Numbered from the stretch's first letter, positions 35,266 through 46,630 are shown. The stretch: DNA of 64,000 nt from CAZNPA01 sp964575095 (GCA_964575095.1 CAZNPA010000005.1:48723-112722); one strand, 5' to 3'. Translations and numbers: made by a program. The notes: a model not told the origin generated them from the letters alone.

Positions 35266-36471
35266 ATGTTCAAATACTTGATTTTAGTGCTGGCCTTAAC
35301 CGGTGCGGCGCTTCCGGCAAGAGCGGAAGAGCCGCAGGAAACAGGAGCACTGGCACGGCTGGAGGAAAAGCTGCGCCAGCATCCGGAAATCGCCGCCTAT
35401 GCCAGCCGTGTGGAAGCTTCCGGCAGCTACGCCAAGGGCGAGATGGGGCTGCCCGATCCGATGCTGTTCATCGAGCAGGAGGACTACCGCTTCCGCTCCG
35501 ACATGGGACGCGGCGGCGGGGATAAAATGATCGGTTTTCGCCAGGAAATTCCGCGCTATTCTCTGCGCGAGGCGCGCGCCGACCGGCTAAAAGTTGAATC
35601 ACACAAGAATAAGCTGCTTCAGGATTATGCCTTCGCCTCGATGAAAGCGAAGATGATCGCTTCCTTTGCCAACCTGCAAAAAGTCAAGGAACTGAGCGCC
35701 ATCGCGCTGGAGCAGGAAAAACTGCTTAAAACTCAACGCCAGAGTTTGAAAGGTAGCGTTGCCGCTAACCGCGCAGGTTTAAGTACCGTGCCAATGACCG
35801 ACGCGGAGATTCAGGAAATCGACATTATGCTGTCCGAGCTGGAGGAAGAACGGCACGGCATCGAAGCCATGCTCATAAACATGCTGGGCGAAGCGCCGGA
35901 CGTTACCCTTCCTCCTGTTGAAATAGCCGCGTGGAACCGCGATCCCGCTAAAACCTATCCCGTTATCATCGCCGCTTCCGACATCGATATGGCGAAGAAG
36001 GACGTGGACATCCGCGAAGCGGAATACGGCCCTAACTTCGAGATTCGGGCAAGCGGGGGAAGAATGAATGACGGAGCCGACGGCGGTTCTATCATGCTGG
36101 GTTTGAGCATTCCCCTGTGGGCGTCGGAAAACCAGAAGCCCAAGCTGCAAGGCGCGAAGGCATCGCTGTCGGCGGCGGAGTCCGACCGGGACGCCGTCAA
36201 GCGCCAGATCATCGAGAAGCTGGATCACCTGAAAGCGCAGATCGATACCAGCGTCAGGAAAATAGAACTGTTCGAGAAAAAAGAATCTCTCCTGAAGGCG
36301 GCGGCGAACGCCGCTTCCAGGGAGTATGAGGCGGGCAAAGGCGACTTTGCCGCGATCCTCAAAACCCGCCGCGAAGCCTTTTCGGTGCGGGCGCAAGCGG
36401 CAACGGAGCGGGCGAAACACACCGCGCTCGTCGCCGATTTCAACCGTTACATCATAGGAGAATCCCAATGA
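35266..36471 (+). CDS. TolC/CusC-family outer-membrane efflux protein
   Basis: A 401-residue protein with signal peptide MFKYLILVLALTGAALPARA. The body has the TolC-type duplicated helical hairpins: LPDPMLFIEQEDYRF and GFRQEIPRYSLREARADRL in the first repeat, and MLGLSIPLWASENQKPKLQ with a long coiled coil in the second. It forms the outer-membrane channel for the adjacent RND pump. I took the ATG at 35266 because it begins the signal peptide; an earlier in-frame ATG at 35221 adds a non-signal extension. It overlaps the next gene by ATGA. Confidence 0.88.
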   Translation: MFKYLILVLALTGAALPARAEEPQETGALARLEEKLRQHPEIAAYASRVEASGSYAKGEMGLPDPMLFIEQEDYRFRSDMGRGGGDKMIGFRQEIPRYSLREARADRLKVESHKNKLLQDYAFASMKAKMIASFANLQKVKELSAIALEQEKLLKTQRQSLKGSVAANRAGLSTVPMTDAEIQEIDIMLSELEEERHGIEAMLINMLGEAPDVTLPPVEIAAWNRDPAKTYPVIIAASDIDMAKKDVDIREAEYGPNFEIRASGGRMNDGADGGSIMLGLSIPLWASENQKPKLQGAKASLSAAESDRDAVKRQIIEKLDHLKAQIDTSVRKIELFEKKESLLKAAANAASREYEAGKGDFAAILKTRREAFSVRAQAATERAKHTALVADFNRYIIGESQ

Positions 36472-36743
36472 AAAAATTACTCAGCACTTTCGTCATCGCG
36501 CTCACCCTTTTAGGAAGCGCCGCCTATGCGGAAGACAAACCCAGTCCGCTGACGGCGCAGCAGGCCACTCAGCTGTTGGAGGAAGGCAAGACGGTCTATT
36601 CCTGCTCAATGAAAACCGACTGGTTTTCCGACAAGACCGGCCAATGTCCATGCTGCACGATGGATTTGGAAAAAGTGAAGGAGATCAAGGACGGCAAGGC
36701 CGTTTTTGACAATCACGACATGAATATGATGGAGAAGAAGTAA
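36468..36743 (+). CDS. small periplasmic heavy-metal-binding protein
   Basis: A 91-residue protein with signal peptide MKKLLSTFVIALTLLGSAAYA and a C-terminal HMBD-like zinc/copper-ribbon: VYSCSMKTDWFSDKTGQCP then CCTMDLEKV, plus a Met/His tail (FDNHDMNMMEKK). The CxM...CPxCxMxL pattern is that of the heavy-metal-binding domain in CusB and CopA. It sits between the outer-membrane channel and the adaptor, overlapping both by one to four bases, so it is likely a metal chaperone for the pump. Confidence 0.8.
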   Translation: MKKLLSTFVIALTLLGSAAYAEDKPSPLTAQQATQLLEEGKTVYSCSMKTDWFSDKTGQCPCCTMDLEKVKEIKDGKAVFDNHDMNMMEKK

Positions 36744-38182
36744 TGAAAAAATTACCGCTGCCGCTTCTAATGGGCGCCGTTATCGGCACCCAGGCATTGC
36801 TGAACGGGGTAAGCCTTGTGCTGCCTCCGCAGGCGCACAACGTCTTGGAAAACATTTCCAGCGCCAGCTTTATCTCGTCGGCCTATGCCGAGGAAGCGGC
36901 GGCGGTGAAATATACCTGCCCGATGCACCCGCAGATCATTTCCGACAAGCCGGGCAAATGCCCGATCTGCGGCATGGATTTGGTGGCCATCGACCACGGC
37001 CATGATCACAGTGAGAAAGAAGAAGCGCCGAGCAACGTGGTTCAGGACGATTCGGGACGCAAGGTGCTCTACTGGCACGATCCGATGGTGCCGGGAAAGA
37101 AATTCGACAAGCCCGGCAAATCGCCGTTCATGGATATGCAGCTGGTGCCGAAATATGCCGATGAGTCCGGCGCAGAAGTTAGCGGCGGCAAGCCGGTCGT
37201 GTCCATCAGCGCCGAGAATATCCAGAAAATGGGCGTGCGGACAGAAAAGGTTATGAAATCCTCCTTTGGCGGGGGCTTGCGCGCAACCGGCATCATCATG
37301 GAAAACGAACGCACGCGCTGGGATTTATTCAGTCAGGTCGAAGGTCGCGTGGACGAGTTGAAATACAGTGCCCCCGGTGACAAGGTGAAGAAAGGCGATC
37401 TGTTCTATACGCTCTACAGCCCAGAACTGCTTGCCTTGCAGAATGACTATATTGCAACGGCGAAAGCGGGATACAAAGACTTGGCCGCCAGCGCCCGCAA
37501 ACGCATGAAGCTGCTGGGCGTCGATGACAAGGTGCTCTCTACATTGGCTAAGACCGGCAAAGCCTATGACAGCGTGCCGTTTTACATTCCCACGGACGGC
37601 ATTTTGAACCGGCTGGAAATCCGCAAAGGGCATTACCTGATGGTGAATGCCGAGATCGGCCATATCCAGGATTTGTCCACCGTTTGGGTGGAAGCCGCCA
37701 TTCCCGAAAAGGATTTGAATACGATCAAGGAAGGAGATCAGGCGAAGGTCATAGTGTCCGGAAGCAGCATCGAATTGGAAGCGACAGTGGATTATATCTA
37801 CCCCACCATCACGCCGGAGACGCGCACCGGCAAGGCGCGGCTGGTGGTTAGCAACCCTGACGACCTGCTGAAACCCGCCGGATACGCCACCGTCAGCTTC
37901 GCGGTGGGCGGTGCAAGTGAAGCACTGACCGTGCCCAGCTCCGCGATCCTGCGCGACAGCGGCGGCGAGCACGTTATCGTCAGCATGGGCGGCGGCAAGT
38001 TCCAGGCGCGCGAGGTCAAGGCGGGTATGGCCTCGGAAGGGCGAACGGAAATCCTGAGCGGGCTTTCCGGCGATGAGGACGTCGTGGTGAACGGCCAGTT
38101 CCTGATCGACTCCGAATCGAATTTGCGCGAGTCGCTCAATAAATTAAGCTCGCAGAGCAAGGAGGCATCTCATGAAAAATAA
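36743..38182 (+). CDS. cusB: CusB-type RND periplasmic adaptor with HMBD domains
   Basis: A 479-residue membrane-fusion protein. It has an N-terminal hydrophobic segment and an HMBD motif (YTCPMHPQIISDKPG then KCPICGMDL, about residues 54-77). A second, Met-rich degenerate copy follows (YWHDPMVPGKKFDKPGKSPF, then MDMQLVP). The adaptor body then has barrel-sandwich and beta-barrel segments (WDLFSQVEGRVDELKY, IGHIQDLSTVWVEAAIPEKD, GYATVSFAVG). It bridges CusA and the TolC-like channel and passes copper/silver ions to the pump. Confidence 0.9.
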   Translation: MKKLPLPLLMGAVIGTQALLNGVSLVLPPQAHNVLENISSASFISSAYAEEAAAVKYTCPMHPQIISDKPGKCPICGMDLVAIDHGHDHSEKEEAPSNVVQDDSGRKVLYWHDPMVPGKKFDKPGKSPFMDMQLVPKYADESGAEVSGGKPVVSISAENIQKMGVRTEKVMKSSFGGGLRATGIIMENERTRWDLFSQVEGRVDELKYSAPGDKVKKGDLFYTLYSPELLALQNDYIATAKAGYKDLAASARKRMKLLGVDDKVLSTLAKTGKAYDSVPFYIPTDGILNRLEIRKGHYLMVNAEIGHIQDLSTVWVEAAIPEKDLNTIKEGDQAKVIVSGSSIELEATVDYIYPTITPETRTGKARLVVSNPDDLLKPAGYATVSFAVGGASEALTVPSSAILRDSGGEHVIVSMGGGKFQAREVKAGMASEGRTEILSGLSGDEDVVVNGQFLIDSESNLRESLNKLSSQSKEASHEK

Positions 38183-38603
38183 AACGAGCGTATGTTCATT
38201 ACTTACAGGCGGCGCGGCGGGAGGCATGGGGCTTTTCGGTCTTTCGATTTGCTGTTTGCCCGTAGCCGCAGGATTTACAGGGCTATTGGGAATAGTTGCC
38301 GTATTCTCCTATCAATATGCCAAATGGCTTGTAATCGCTGGGGTGGTTCTTTTGATAATGAGCGGGTTTTTGTTCTGGAAGACGCGTTCACGCATCCGCC
38401 TTTCCTCGACTCTAACTTGCCCGGAGTGTGGATTCCAAAAAGAGGAAGCCATGCCGAAAGACGCCTGCATCTATTTTTACGAATGCTCGCAGTGCCATGC
38501 CCAATTAAAGCCGAAGGAAGGCGATTGTTGTGTCTTCTGTTCATACGGCAGCGTGCCGTGCCCACCGAAACAAGCGAATTGTGAGTGTTCCCATGACCAA
38601 TAA
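38172..38603 (+). CDS. MerT-like small membrane protein with GDCCVFCSYG motif
   Basis: A 143-residue protein. The N-terminal half has two or three transmembrane helices with a Cys pair (GLSICCLPVAAGFTG), like MerT/MerF-type mercury carriers. The C-terminal half is a Cys-rich domain: CPECGFQKEEAMPKDAC, YECSQCHAQLKPKEGDCCVF and CSYGSVPCPP. The GDCCVFCSYG-CPP signature recurs in proteins near heavy-metal pumps. It overlaps cusB and cusA. Probable role: membrane metal delivery in the copper/mercury efflux module. Confidence 0.75.
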   Translation: MKNKTSVCSLLTGGAAGGMGLFGLSICCLPVAAGFTGLLGIVAVFSYQYAKWLVIAGVVLLIMSGFLFWKTRSRIRLSSTLTCPECGFQKEEAMPKDACIYFYECSQCHAQLKPKEGDCCVFCSYGSVPCPPKQANCECSHDQ

Positions 38604-41600
38604 TCTCTCGCACGATCCCACCCAAACCTTCATCGCCCGCGTCATCGATTGGTCGGTGCGTAACCCGCTCTTGATATCCATCTTCGCGCTGCTGATCCTC
38701 GTGGGTGGCATTTTAGCCGTGCAGCGCACGCCACTTGATGCGATTCCTGATCTATCGGACACACAAGTTATCGTCCGCACGGATTTTGAAGGGCAATCGC
38801 CGCAGATTATTGAGGATTTAGTCACCTATCCTCTATCCTCCGCCATGCTGGGTTTACCAAAGGCAAAAGTAGTACGCGGATTTTCGATGTTCGGTGCATC
38901 TTTCGTCTATGTGATTTTCAAGGACGGCACGGATTTATACTGGGCGCGCTCGCGGGTCATCGAAGCGCTCTCCAAGATTCAGGCACAGCTTCCGGCGAAC
39001 GCCAAGGCGCAGATCGGGCCGGACGCCACCGGCGTCGGCTGGGTGTATCAATACGCGCTAGTGGATAAAAGCGGCAAGCTCGATCTATCGCAGCTTCGCT
39101 CCTTGCAGGATTGGTTCCTGAAATTCGAACTGGCGACCGTCCCCGGTGTGGCGGAAGTGGCCAGTGTCGGCGGCTTCGTGAAGGAATATCAGGTGCTGGC
39201 CGATCCCATCAAGCTGCGCGCCTACGGTATTCCGCTGATGCGCTTGCAGGAGGCCATCCGCGCTTCCAGTGAGGAAGCGGGCGGGCGCGTCATCGAGCAG
39301 GCGGAAACCGAATTTGTCGTTCGCGCCAAAGGTTACGTCACCAAAACCGCCGATCTGGAAAAGCTGGTGCTGAAAGCCGAAGGCGGTACGCCGGTCTATT
39401 TGTCCGATGTCGCCCGCGTCATTGAGGGGCCGGAGCTACGGCGCGGCGTCACCGAACTGAACGGCGAAGGCGAAGTGGTCAGCGGCATCGTCGTCATGCG
39501 ACCGGGCGGCAATGCCCTGAACGTCATTGAGGCGATCCGTAAGAAGATAGAAGCGATCAAGCCCGGTCTGCCGGAAAGCGTCGAGATCGTACCGGTCTAT
39601 GACCGCGCGCCGCTGATCGAAGGCTCGGTGGAATATCTGACGCACAAGCTGATCGAGGAAGCGATCGTCGTGTCGCTGGTCTGCCTGATCTTCCTGCTGC
39701 ACGTCCGCTCGTCCTTCGTCGCCATCGTGACGCTGCCACTGGGCGTGCTGGCAGCGTTCATCGTCATGTCCTGGCAGGGCATCACCGCCAATATCATGTC
39801 GCTGGGCGGCATCGCCATCGCTATCGGCGCGATGGTGGACGCCAGCATCGTCATGGTCGAAAATGCCCACCGGAAACTTTCAGAGATGCGTGCTGATGCT
39901 ACGCTTCAGGAAAAGCGTGATGCACTCTTGCTTGCAGCGAAGGAAGTGGGTCCCGGATTATTTTTCTCACTCTTGATTATCACTGTATCCTTCTTGCCGG
40001 TGTTCGCGCTGACCGGCCAGTCGGAACGGCTGTTCTCGCCATTGGCTTTTACCAAAACCTACTCAATGGCGGCTGCTTCGATTCTGTCGGTGACAGTAGT
40101 TCCGCTGCTCATGCTATGGCTGATTCGCGGGCGCATTTTGCCGGAAGAGCGAAACCCCATAAATCGCTTCTTCATTGCCGTCTATCAACCCGTTCTCGCG
40201 GCGGCGCTCAAAGCGAAATGGCTGACGCTGGCGATTGCAGGCGTGCTGCTTCTCAGCATGGCCATCCCTATCTGGCGCACCGGCTCGGAATTCATGCCCG
40301 CTCTCTATGAGGGCGATCTACTTTATATGCCGACGACGCTGCCGGGCGTTTCCATCACGAAAGCAAAAGAAATCCTGCAAACCACCAACCGCGCCATCAA
40401 GACCGTGCCGGAAGTGGAAACTGTGTTCGGCAAGGCGGGACAGGCGGAAACCGCCACCGACCCCGCACCGATCTCGATGATCGAAACCTGGATACGCCTC
40501 AAGCCAAAGGATCAATGGCGCGCAGGACTTACCACCGAGATGCTAATCAAGGAGATGGACAGCCTTACTAAAATGCCAGGATTGGTGAATAGCTGGGGCT
40601 ACCCGATTAAAATCCGTATCGACATGGTGACGACCGGCATCCGCACACCGGTAGGCATCAAGGTGTCCGGCTCCGATCTGAACGTCATCGGCGAGGTGGC
40701 GTTGCAGGTGGAACAGGCGGTGAAGGATATTCCCGGCACGCGTTCCGCCTTCGCCGACCGCGTGGTGGGCGCGAAATACCTGGAAATCGAGCCGAATCGT
40801 TCCGCCATAGCCCGCTACGGCATTGACCTCGGCATGGTGCAGGACGTGATCGCCACGGCGCTCGGCGGCATGAAACTCAGCGAATCGGTGCAGGGCCGCG
40901 AGCGCTACGGCATCATGTTGCGCTACGACCGGCCTTTCCGCGAATCCATCGAGGACGTGAAGGAAATCCTTGTCGCCGCACCGAACGGCGCACAGATTCC
41001 GCTGGGCGAGCTGGCCGACATCAAACTCACTCCCGGCCCGCAGATGATCGTCTCCGAAAACGCGCGGCTCAACGGCTGGGTGTTTGTGGACATTGCCGGG
41101 CGCGATATCGGCAGCTATGTGGCCGAAGCGCAGAAGGTTGTCGCCGAAAAGGTCAAGCTGCCGGCAGGTTACTCCATCGGCTGGTCAGGCCAGTTCGAGC
41201 AGATGCTGGAAGCCCGCGCGCGGCTCAACATCGCCATTCCCGCCACCATCGCCATTATCTTCGTGCTGCTGGTGATGCATTTCGGGAGGTTGGATCGCAC
41301 GCTGATGGTGATGCTGTCGCTGCCTTTCGGCCTGATCGGCGGCGTGTGGACGCTCTATCTGGCGGGGTATAACTTCTCCGTCGCGGTGGCGGTAGGCTTC
41401 ATTGCCCTAGCCGGTATCGCGGTGGAAACCGCCGTGGTGATGCTGATTTATCTCGATCATCAGGTGCGCCACCACCCGCCGCAAAACGCCCAGCAGTTAT
41501 TCGATGCCGTGATGCACGGCGCGGTGCTGCGCGTGCGTCCCAAACTAATGACGGTATCCGTCATCATCGCCGGTCTGCTGCCGGTCTTCATCACGGACGG

Positions 41601-41727
41601 TCTCGGCGCGGACGTCATGCGCCGCATCGCCCTGCCGATGGTCGGCGGCATGATCTCCACTACCTTGCTGACATTAATTGTGATTCCCGTTATTTATTAC
41701 CTGTGGGAAAGTAGAAAATTAAAATAA
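38593..41727 (+). CDS. cusA: CusA/CzcA-family heavy-metal RND efflux pump
   Basis: A 1044-residue inner-membrane proton-driven pump, normal length for HME-RND proteins. Typical stretches are VRNPLLISIFALLILVGGIL, TPLDAIPDLSDTQVIV, VTYPLSSAMLGLPKAKVVRG, GVGWVYQYALVD, EGDLLYMPTTLPGVSITKA and GVWTLYLAGYNFSVAVAVGF in the transmembrane part. The start MTNNLSHDPTQTF at 38593 follows a short overlap with the MerT-like gene. With CusB and the TolC homologue it forms a tripartite Cu(I)/Ag(I)-type exporter; the metal is inferred from CopA and HMBD neighbours. Confidence 0.95.
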   Translation: MTNNLSHDPTQTFIARVIDWSVRNPLLISIFALLILVGGILAVQRTPLDAIPDLSDTQVIVRTDFEGQSPQIIEDLVTYPLSSAMLGLPKAKVVRGFSMFGASFVYVIFKDGTDLYWARSRVIEALSKIQAQLPANAKAQIGPDATGVGWVYQYALVDKSGKLDLSQLRSLQDWFLKFELATVPGVAEVASVGGFVKEYQVLADPIKLRAYGIPLMRLQEAIRASSEEAGGRVIEQAETEFVVRAKGYVTKTADLEKLVLKAEGGTPVYLSDVARVIEGPELRRGVTELNGEGEVVSGIVVMRPGGNALNVIEAIRKKIEAIKPGLPESVEIVPVYDRAPLIEGSVEYLTHKLIEEAIVVSLVCLIFLLHVRSSFVAIVTLPLGVLAAFIVMSWQGITANIMSLGGIAIAIGAMVDASIVMVENAHRKLSEMRADATLQEKRDALLLAAKEVGPGLFFSLLIITVSFLPVFALTGQSERLFSPLAFTKTYSMAAASILSVTVVPLLMLWLIRGRILPEERNPINRFFIAVYQPVLAAALKAKWLTLAIAGVLLLSMAIPIWRTGSEFMPALYEGDLLYMPTTLPGVSITKAKEILQTTNRAIKTVPEVETVFGKAGQAETATDPAPISMIETWIRLKPKDQWRAGLTTEMLIKEMDSLTKMPGLVNSWGYPIKIRIDMVTTGIRTPVGIKVSGSDLNVIGEVALQVEQAVKDIPGTRSAFADRVVGAKYLEIEPNRSAIARYGIDLGMVQDVIATALGGMKLSESVQGRERYGIMLRYDRPFRESIEDVKEILVAAPNGAQIPLGELADIKLTPGPQMIVSENARLNGWVFVDIAGRDIGSYVAEAQKVVAEKVKLPAGYSIGWSGQFEQMLEARARLNIAIPATIAIIFVLLVMHFGRLDRTLMVMLSLPFGLIGGVWTLYLAGYNFSVAVAVGFIALAGIAVETAVVMLIYLDHQVRHHPPQNAQQLFDAVMHGAVLRVRPKLMTVSVIIAGLLPVFITDGLGADVMRRIALPMVGGMISTTLLTLIVIPVIYYLWESRKLK

Positions 41728-41740
41728 GGGGCCGCGCACA

Positions 41741-42079
41741 ATGCTTTTTTTGACAAAAACTCTGATTACCGCGCTCATCGTCGCCGCCGTGTCGGAGCTG
41801 GCGCGGCGCTATACAGTATGGGCGGCACTGCTGGCCTCGTTACCGCTGACTTCCATTCTAGCGTTCATCTGGGTCTATTGGGATACGAAAGACACCAACA
41901 AGATCATTGAGCTTTCTTATTCCGTGTTCTGGCTAGTGTTTCCGTCACTCGCATTCTTCCTGATTCTGCCCTTCCTGCTTAAGCAAGGACTCGCTTTTCC
42001 GTGGGCGATGGTGGCATCGGTCACGGCGATGGCCGCGCTCTACGGCGCTGGCTTGTGGCTTTTCAAGGTTGTGGCATAG
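41741..42079 (+). CDS. DUF3147 family membrane protein
   Basis: A 112-residue four-helix membrane protein (FLTKTLITALIVAAVSELAR, YTVWAALLASLPLTSILAFI, VFWLVFPSLAFFLILPFLL, MVASVTAMAALYGAGLWLF). It matches the DUF3147 pattern, a family of unknown function often found beside metal-efflux genes. It lies 13 bp after cusA and 9 bp before copA on the same strand. Confidence 0.8.
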   Translation: MLFLTKTLITALIVAAVSELARRYTVWAALLASLPLTSILAFIWVYWDTKDTNKIIELSYSVFWLVFPSLAFFLILPFLLKQGLAFPWAMVASVTAMAALYGAGLWLFKVVA

Positions 42080-42088
42080 GCAGAATTT

Positions 42089-44290
<2,202 letters not shown>

Positions 44291-44503
44291 CTAAGCCTTC
44301 TTCAAGAAACAGGTTTTCAGCACCAGCCCTTTGACTTTCTCGGCGTTGCATTCGATTTCCTCGGGATTTCCGGTCAGGCGGATGTTTTTGACTTTCGTGC
44401 CGCGCTTGAGCGTGACGGATGTTCCTTTCACCGGCAAATCCTTGATGACGGTGACCGAGTCTCCGTCGCTTAAGACATTCCCGTTGCTGTCGCGCACTTC
44501 CAT
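44291..44503 (-). CDS. YjdM/PhnA C-terminal-domain protein
   Basis: A 70-residue protein equal to the C-terminal SH3-like domain of PhnA/YjdM proteins (SNGNVLSDGDSVTVIKDLPV, KRGTKVKNIRLTGNPEEIEC). The N-terminal zinc ribbon of the full-length family is absent. The function of YjdM is uncertain despite its phosphonate name. It is convergent with copA with no spacer. Divergent promoters with the DUF167 gene share the inverted repeat at 44549-44582. Confidence 0.8.
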   Translation of the reverse strand: MEVRDSNGNVLSDGDSVTVIKDLPVKGTSVTLKRGTKVKNIRLTGNPEEIECNAEKVKGLVLKTCFLKKA

Positions 44504-44548
44504 ATTTGCCCTCTTTTCAAGATTATATTGGACGGGAGGAGTGTAGTG

Positions 44549-44582
44549 TTATTATAATCTTATTACAATTAGATTATAATAA
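44549..44582. promoter_or_regulatory. 12-bp-arm inverted repeat, candidate operator
   Basis: TTATTATAATCT (44549-44560) and AGATTATAATAA (44571-44582) are a perfect inverted repeat around a 10-bp spacer (TATTACAATT), in the promoter region between the divergent PhnA-like and DUF167 genes. It contains TATAAT-like -10 words in both directions, so a bound regulator could block both. Confidence 0.65.
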
Positions 44583-44590
44583 ATACTCCT

Positions 44591-44836
44591 ATGGCAAACA
44601 CCCAGGTGATCGCAGTGCGGTTAACGCCCAAGGCTTCCGCCGACCGCATCGGCGAGACCCGCCAATTGCCGAATGGAGACGAGCAGTTGGTCGTTTACGT
44701 CACCGCCGTGCCGGAAGACGGCAAGGCGAACGAGGCGATGATCCGGTTGCTGGCGAAACATCTCCGGGTAGCGCCGTCGCGGCTGACTATCGTGCGCGGC
44801 CAGACGAACCGAAACAAACTGGTGAGGGTGGAATGA
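44591..44836 (+). CDS. DUF167/YggU-family protein
   Basis: An 81-residue protein with the DUF167 pattern: IAVRLTPKASADRIGE, LVVYVTAVPEDGKANEAMIR, LLAKHLRVAPSRLTIVRGQT and NRNKLVRV. It is a small alpha/beta fold of unknown function, common in bacteria. Its stop overlaps the next start (ATGA). Confidence 0.9.
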   Translation: MANTQVIAVRLTPKASADRIGETRQLPNGDEQLVVYVTAVPEDGKANEAMIRLLAKHLRVAPSRLTIVRGQTNRNKLVRVE

Positions 44837-45039
44837 AAACGAAAGACATCATGCTGGAAGACCGGACGGCGCGCCTGACGGTACTGATCGATCCCGGCAA
44901 GAAAAAGGCGTTCGAGGAATTATGCGCCCGGCTGGATACGACGCCTTCGCAGGCGATCCGCCAGATGATTCGTGACTTTCTGGCGACTCACAATGTGACA
45001 TGGACACCGGGCGATGCAGGTGTGGATGACAAAAAATAG
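44833..45039 (+). CDS. ribbon-helix-helix DNA-binding protein
   Basis: A 68-residue protein with the RHH fold: strand ARLTVLIDPGKKKAFEEL, helix-turn CARLDTTPSQAIRQMIRDFL. It has a short tail (TWTPGDAGVDDKK). It is translated with the DUF167 gene via ATGA. It may be the regulator that binds the inverted repeat upstream of that gene (inference), or an antitoxin-like protein without a visible toxin. Confidence 0.75.
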   Translation: MKTKDIMLEDRTARLTVLIDPGKKKAFEELCARLDTTPSQAIRQMIRDFLATHNVTWTPGDAGVDDKK

Positions 45040-45397
45040 CAGAGAACCGCTGGGTGCGGTAGTGGCGCGCGGCACGTTCGGCCGTTGCCCACGCTGCGGC
45101 CACGGCAAACTGTTCAAGAGCTACCTCAAGCAGGTCGAGAGCTGCGCCTTCTGCGGCGAGCAGTTGGGACATATCCGGGCGGATGACGGCCCTGCGTGGC
45201 TTACCATATTGCTGGTGGGCCATATCCTCGCGCCGTTCCTGCTTGGCGTCGTGCCGCATCTCACCTGGCCGGACTGGGCAATTATGGCAGCTATACTGAC
45301 ATTCACGCTGGTTCTTACGCTTGCCATACTTCCCCGTTCTAAGGGCATATTCATCGGCCTGATCTGGCGGGCGGGCTGCATCGGGTCGGAAAGGTAA
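45026..45397 (+). CDS. DUF983 family membrane protein
   Basis: A 123-residue protein with a zinc-ribbon-like N-terminus (GRCPRCGHGKLF ... SCAFCGEQLGH), the HIRADDGPAWLTILLVGHIL segment and two transmembrane helices, matching DUF983. Function unknown; relatives occur near cytochrome oxidase genes. ATGs at 45014 and 45026 are both possible; either overlaps the RHH gene. Confidence 0.85.
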   Translation: MTKNSREPLGAVVARGTFGRCPRCGHGKLFKSYLKQVESCAFCGEQLGHIRADDGPAWLTILLVGHILAPFLLGVVPHLTWPDWAIMAAILTFTLVLTLAILPRSKGIFIGLIWRAGCIGSER

Positions 45398-45463
45398 AGG
45401 AAGCGCCATGGCGAAGGTGGAACAGGCGGTGGCGATGCCTGGCAACGACGGAGCATCGTAACA

Positions 45464-46183
45464 ATGATTTTACTCGAAGACCTCGACACCGAATTCGGCA
45501 ACATTAAAATCATGCGATCCAAGCGTGACGGCACCTACAGCTATTATCAGGAGGCGTGTTTCCACAGCCAGATAAATTCGGACGGCGTCAGCACCTGCGG
45601 TTATGTGCATGTGATGTACAGCATCATTCGGCAATCCCAGGCACGGCGTGTGCTGATGATCGGCTGCGCGGGCGGAACGCTTGCCACCATGCTGCACAAG
45701 GAGGGCTGCGAAGTCACGGTGGTGGACATCAACCCGTACGCTTTCGATTTGGCAAAGCGCTATTTCAAGATGCCGGAAGTCGTGGAATGCGTGGTAAGCG
45801 ACGGAGTGGCGTATCTTCTTAAAACCGGCAAGCGTTATGATGCTATTGCGATTGACGCCTTCGACAGCGACGGCACCGTACCGGAGCAATTCACTACCGA
45901 AGATTTTTTTACCGTCGTCAGGGAAGTACTCGATCCATTCGGTGTCGTGGCGGTCAACATCATGGTCGCGCACGATCTGGACATGCTGGGGGATCGTATC
46001 GCCATGAACATGGAAGCCACGAATCTTCCCGCCGTCCTCTTCGACCAGCCCGGCCGCCCCGACCGCAACGTCATCATTGCGGGCGGCGTTGTCGATTATG
46101 TGCAGATCGCTTCCAGCAGAAAGCCGGTATGGGTCAGGCACGAACTGCGCGGCATCGTCCGACGAGGCACGAAGGCTAAATGA
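45464..46183 (+). CDS. spermidine-synthase-like methyltransferase-fold protein
   Basis: A 239-residue Rossmann-fold protein of the spermidine synthase-like family. RVLMIGCAGGTLATMLHKEG is the SAM/dcSAM loop, VTVVDINPYAFDLAKRYF carries the acidic ribose ligand, and YDAIAIDAFDSDGTVPEQFT is the following active-site loop. The classical N-terminal beta domain is short. It could be a polyamine aminopropyltransferase or an unrelated methyltransferase. It stands alone after the DUF983 gene. Confidence 0.8.
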   Translation: MILLEDLDTEFGNIKIMRSKRDGTYSYYQEACFHSQINSDGVSTCGYVHVMYSIIRQSQARRVLMIGCAGGTLATMLHKEGCEVTVVDINPYAFDLAKRYFKMPEVVECVVSDGVAYLLKTGKRYDAIAIDAFDSDGTVPEQFTTEDFFTVVREVLDPFGVVAVNIMVAHDLDMLGDRIAMNMEATNLPAVLFDQPGRPDRNVIIAGGVVDYVQIASSRKPVWVRHELRGIVRRGTKAK

Positions 46184-46227
46184 TCCTAATGATCCAGAAG
46201 CTCATCACGTTCGCTTTTTCATAAACC

Positions 46228-46494
46228 CTACATCTTAAATTTCTGCGGCACCTTGTCGCCAAATAACAGCCACATCGGGTGCTTATTCAATACATCCGCC
46301 AGCGCGATCAGTTCAAAATCTTTGACGAAGCGGTTGCCTTTTTCCATGTGAGAAATGCTGTTCTGATCGACCTGAATACTGTGCTCTTCCTCCAGCGCTG
46401 CCGCTAAGTCGATTTGCTTCATTTCCATTTCGATACGCGCCAGCTTGATGCGTTTTCCGCAGACATTTGTCGTCAATTTACGTTTTGTTTTCAT
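46228..46494 (-). CDS. XRE-family HTH regulator
   Basis: An 88-residue single-domain DNA-binding protein. The helix-turn-helix is KQIDLAAALEEEHSIQVDQN then SISHMEKGNRF, and a C-terminal part is similar to other phage/plasmid-type XRE regulators (LADVLNKHPMWLLFGD). It diverges from a second XRE gene; the 155-bp space between holds inverted repeats. Confidence 0.85.
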   Translation of the reverse strand: MKTKRKLTTNVCGKRIKLARIEMEMKQIDLAAALEEEHSIQVDQNSISHMEKGNRFVKDFELIALADVLNKHPMWLLFGDKVPQKFKM

Positions 46495-46558
46495 GGTTTG
46501 CCTCTTTTGGTTGGGAAAAGAGAAAAACCTATCACTCGCAACAGAGCTTGCTCGTTAT

Positions 46559-46630
46559 GTTGACTAATGGTATGTCAACTCAGATATTAAATATGAGAAA
46601 AGCATACTTAATATCCGATACAGATATTGA
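46559..46630. promoter_or_regulatory. operator-like repeats between two XRE genes
   Basis: GTTGAC/GTCAAC (46559-46564 and 46574-46579) form one short palindrome. GATATTAA (46583-46590) and TTAATATC (46608-46615) form a perfect 8-bp inverted pair, with a third related word GATATTGA at 46623-46630. This is the layout of a divergent XRE repressor switch. Confidence 0.55.

Noticed and set aside
45408..45461. 17-codon frame before the spermidine-synthase-like gene
   Set aside because: Too short, no recognisable features and a weak ribosome binding site; likely leader sequence.
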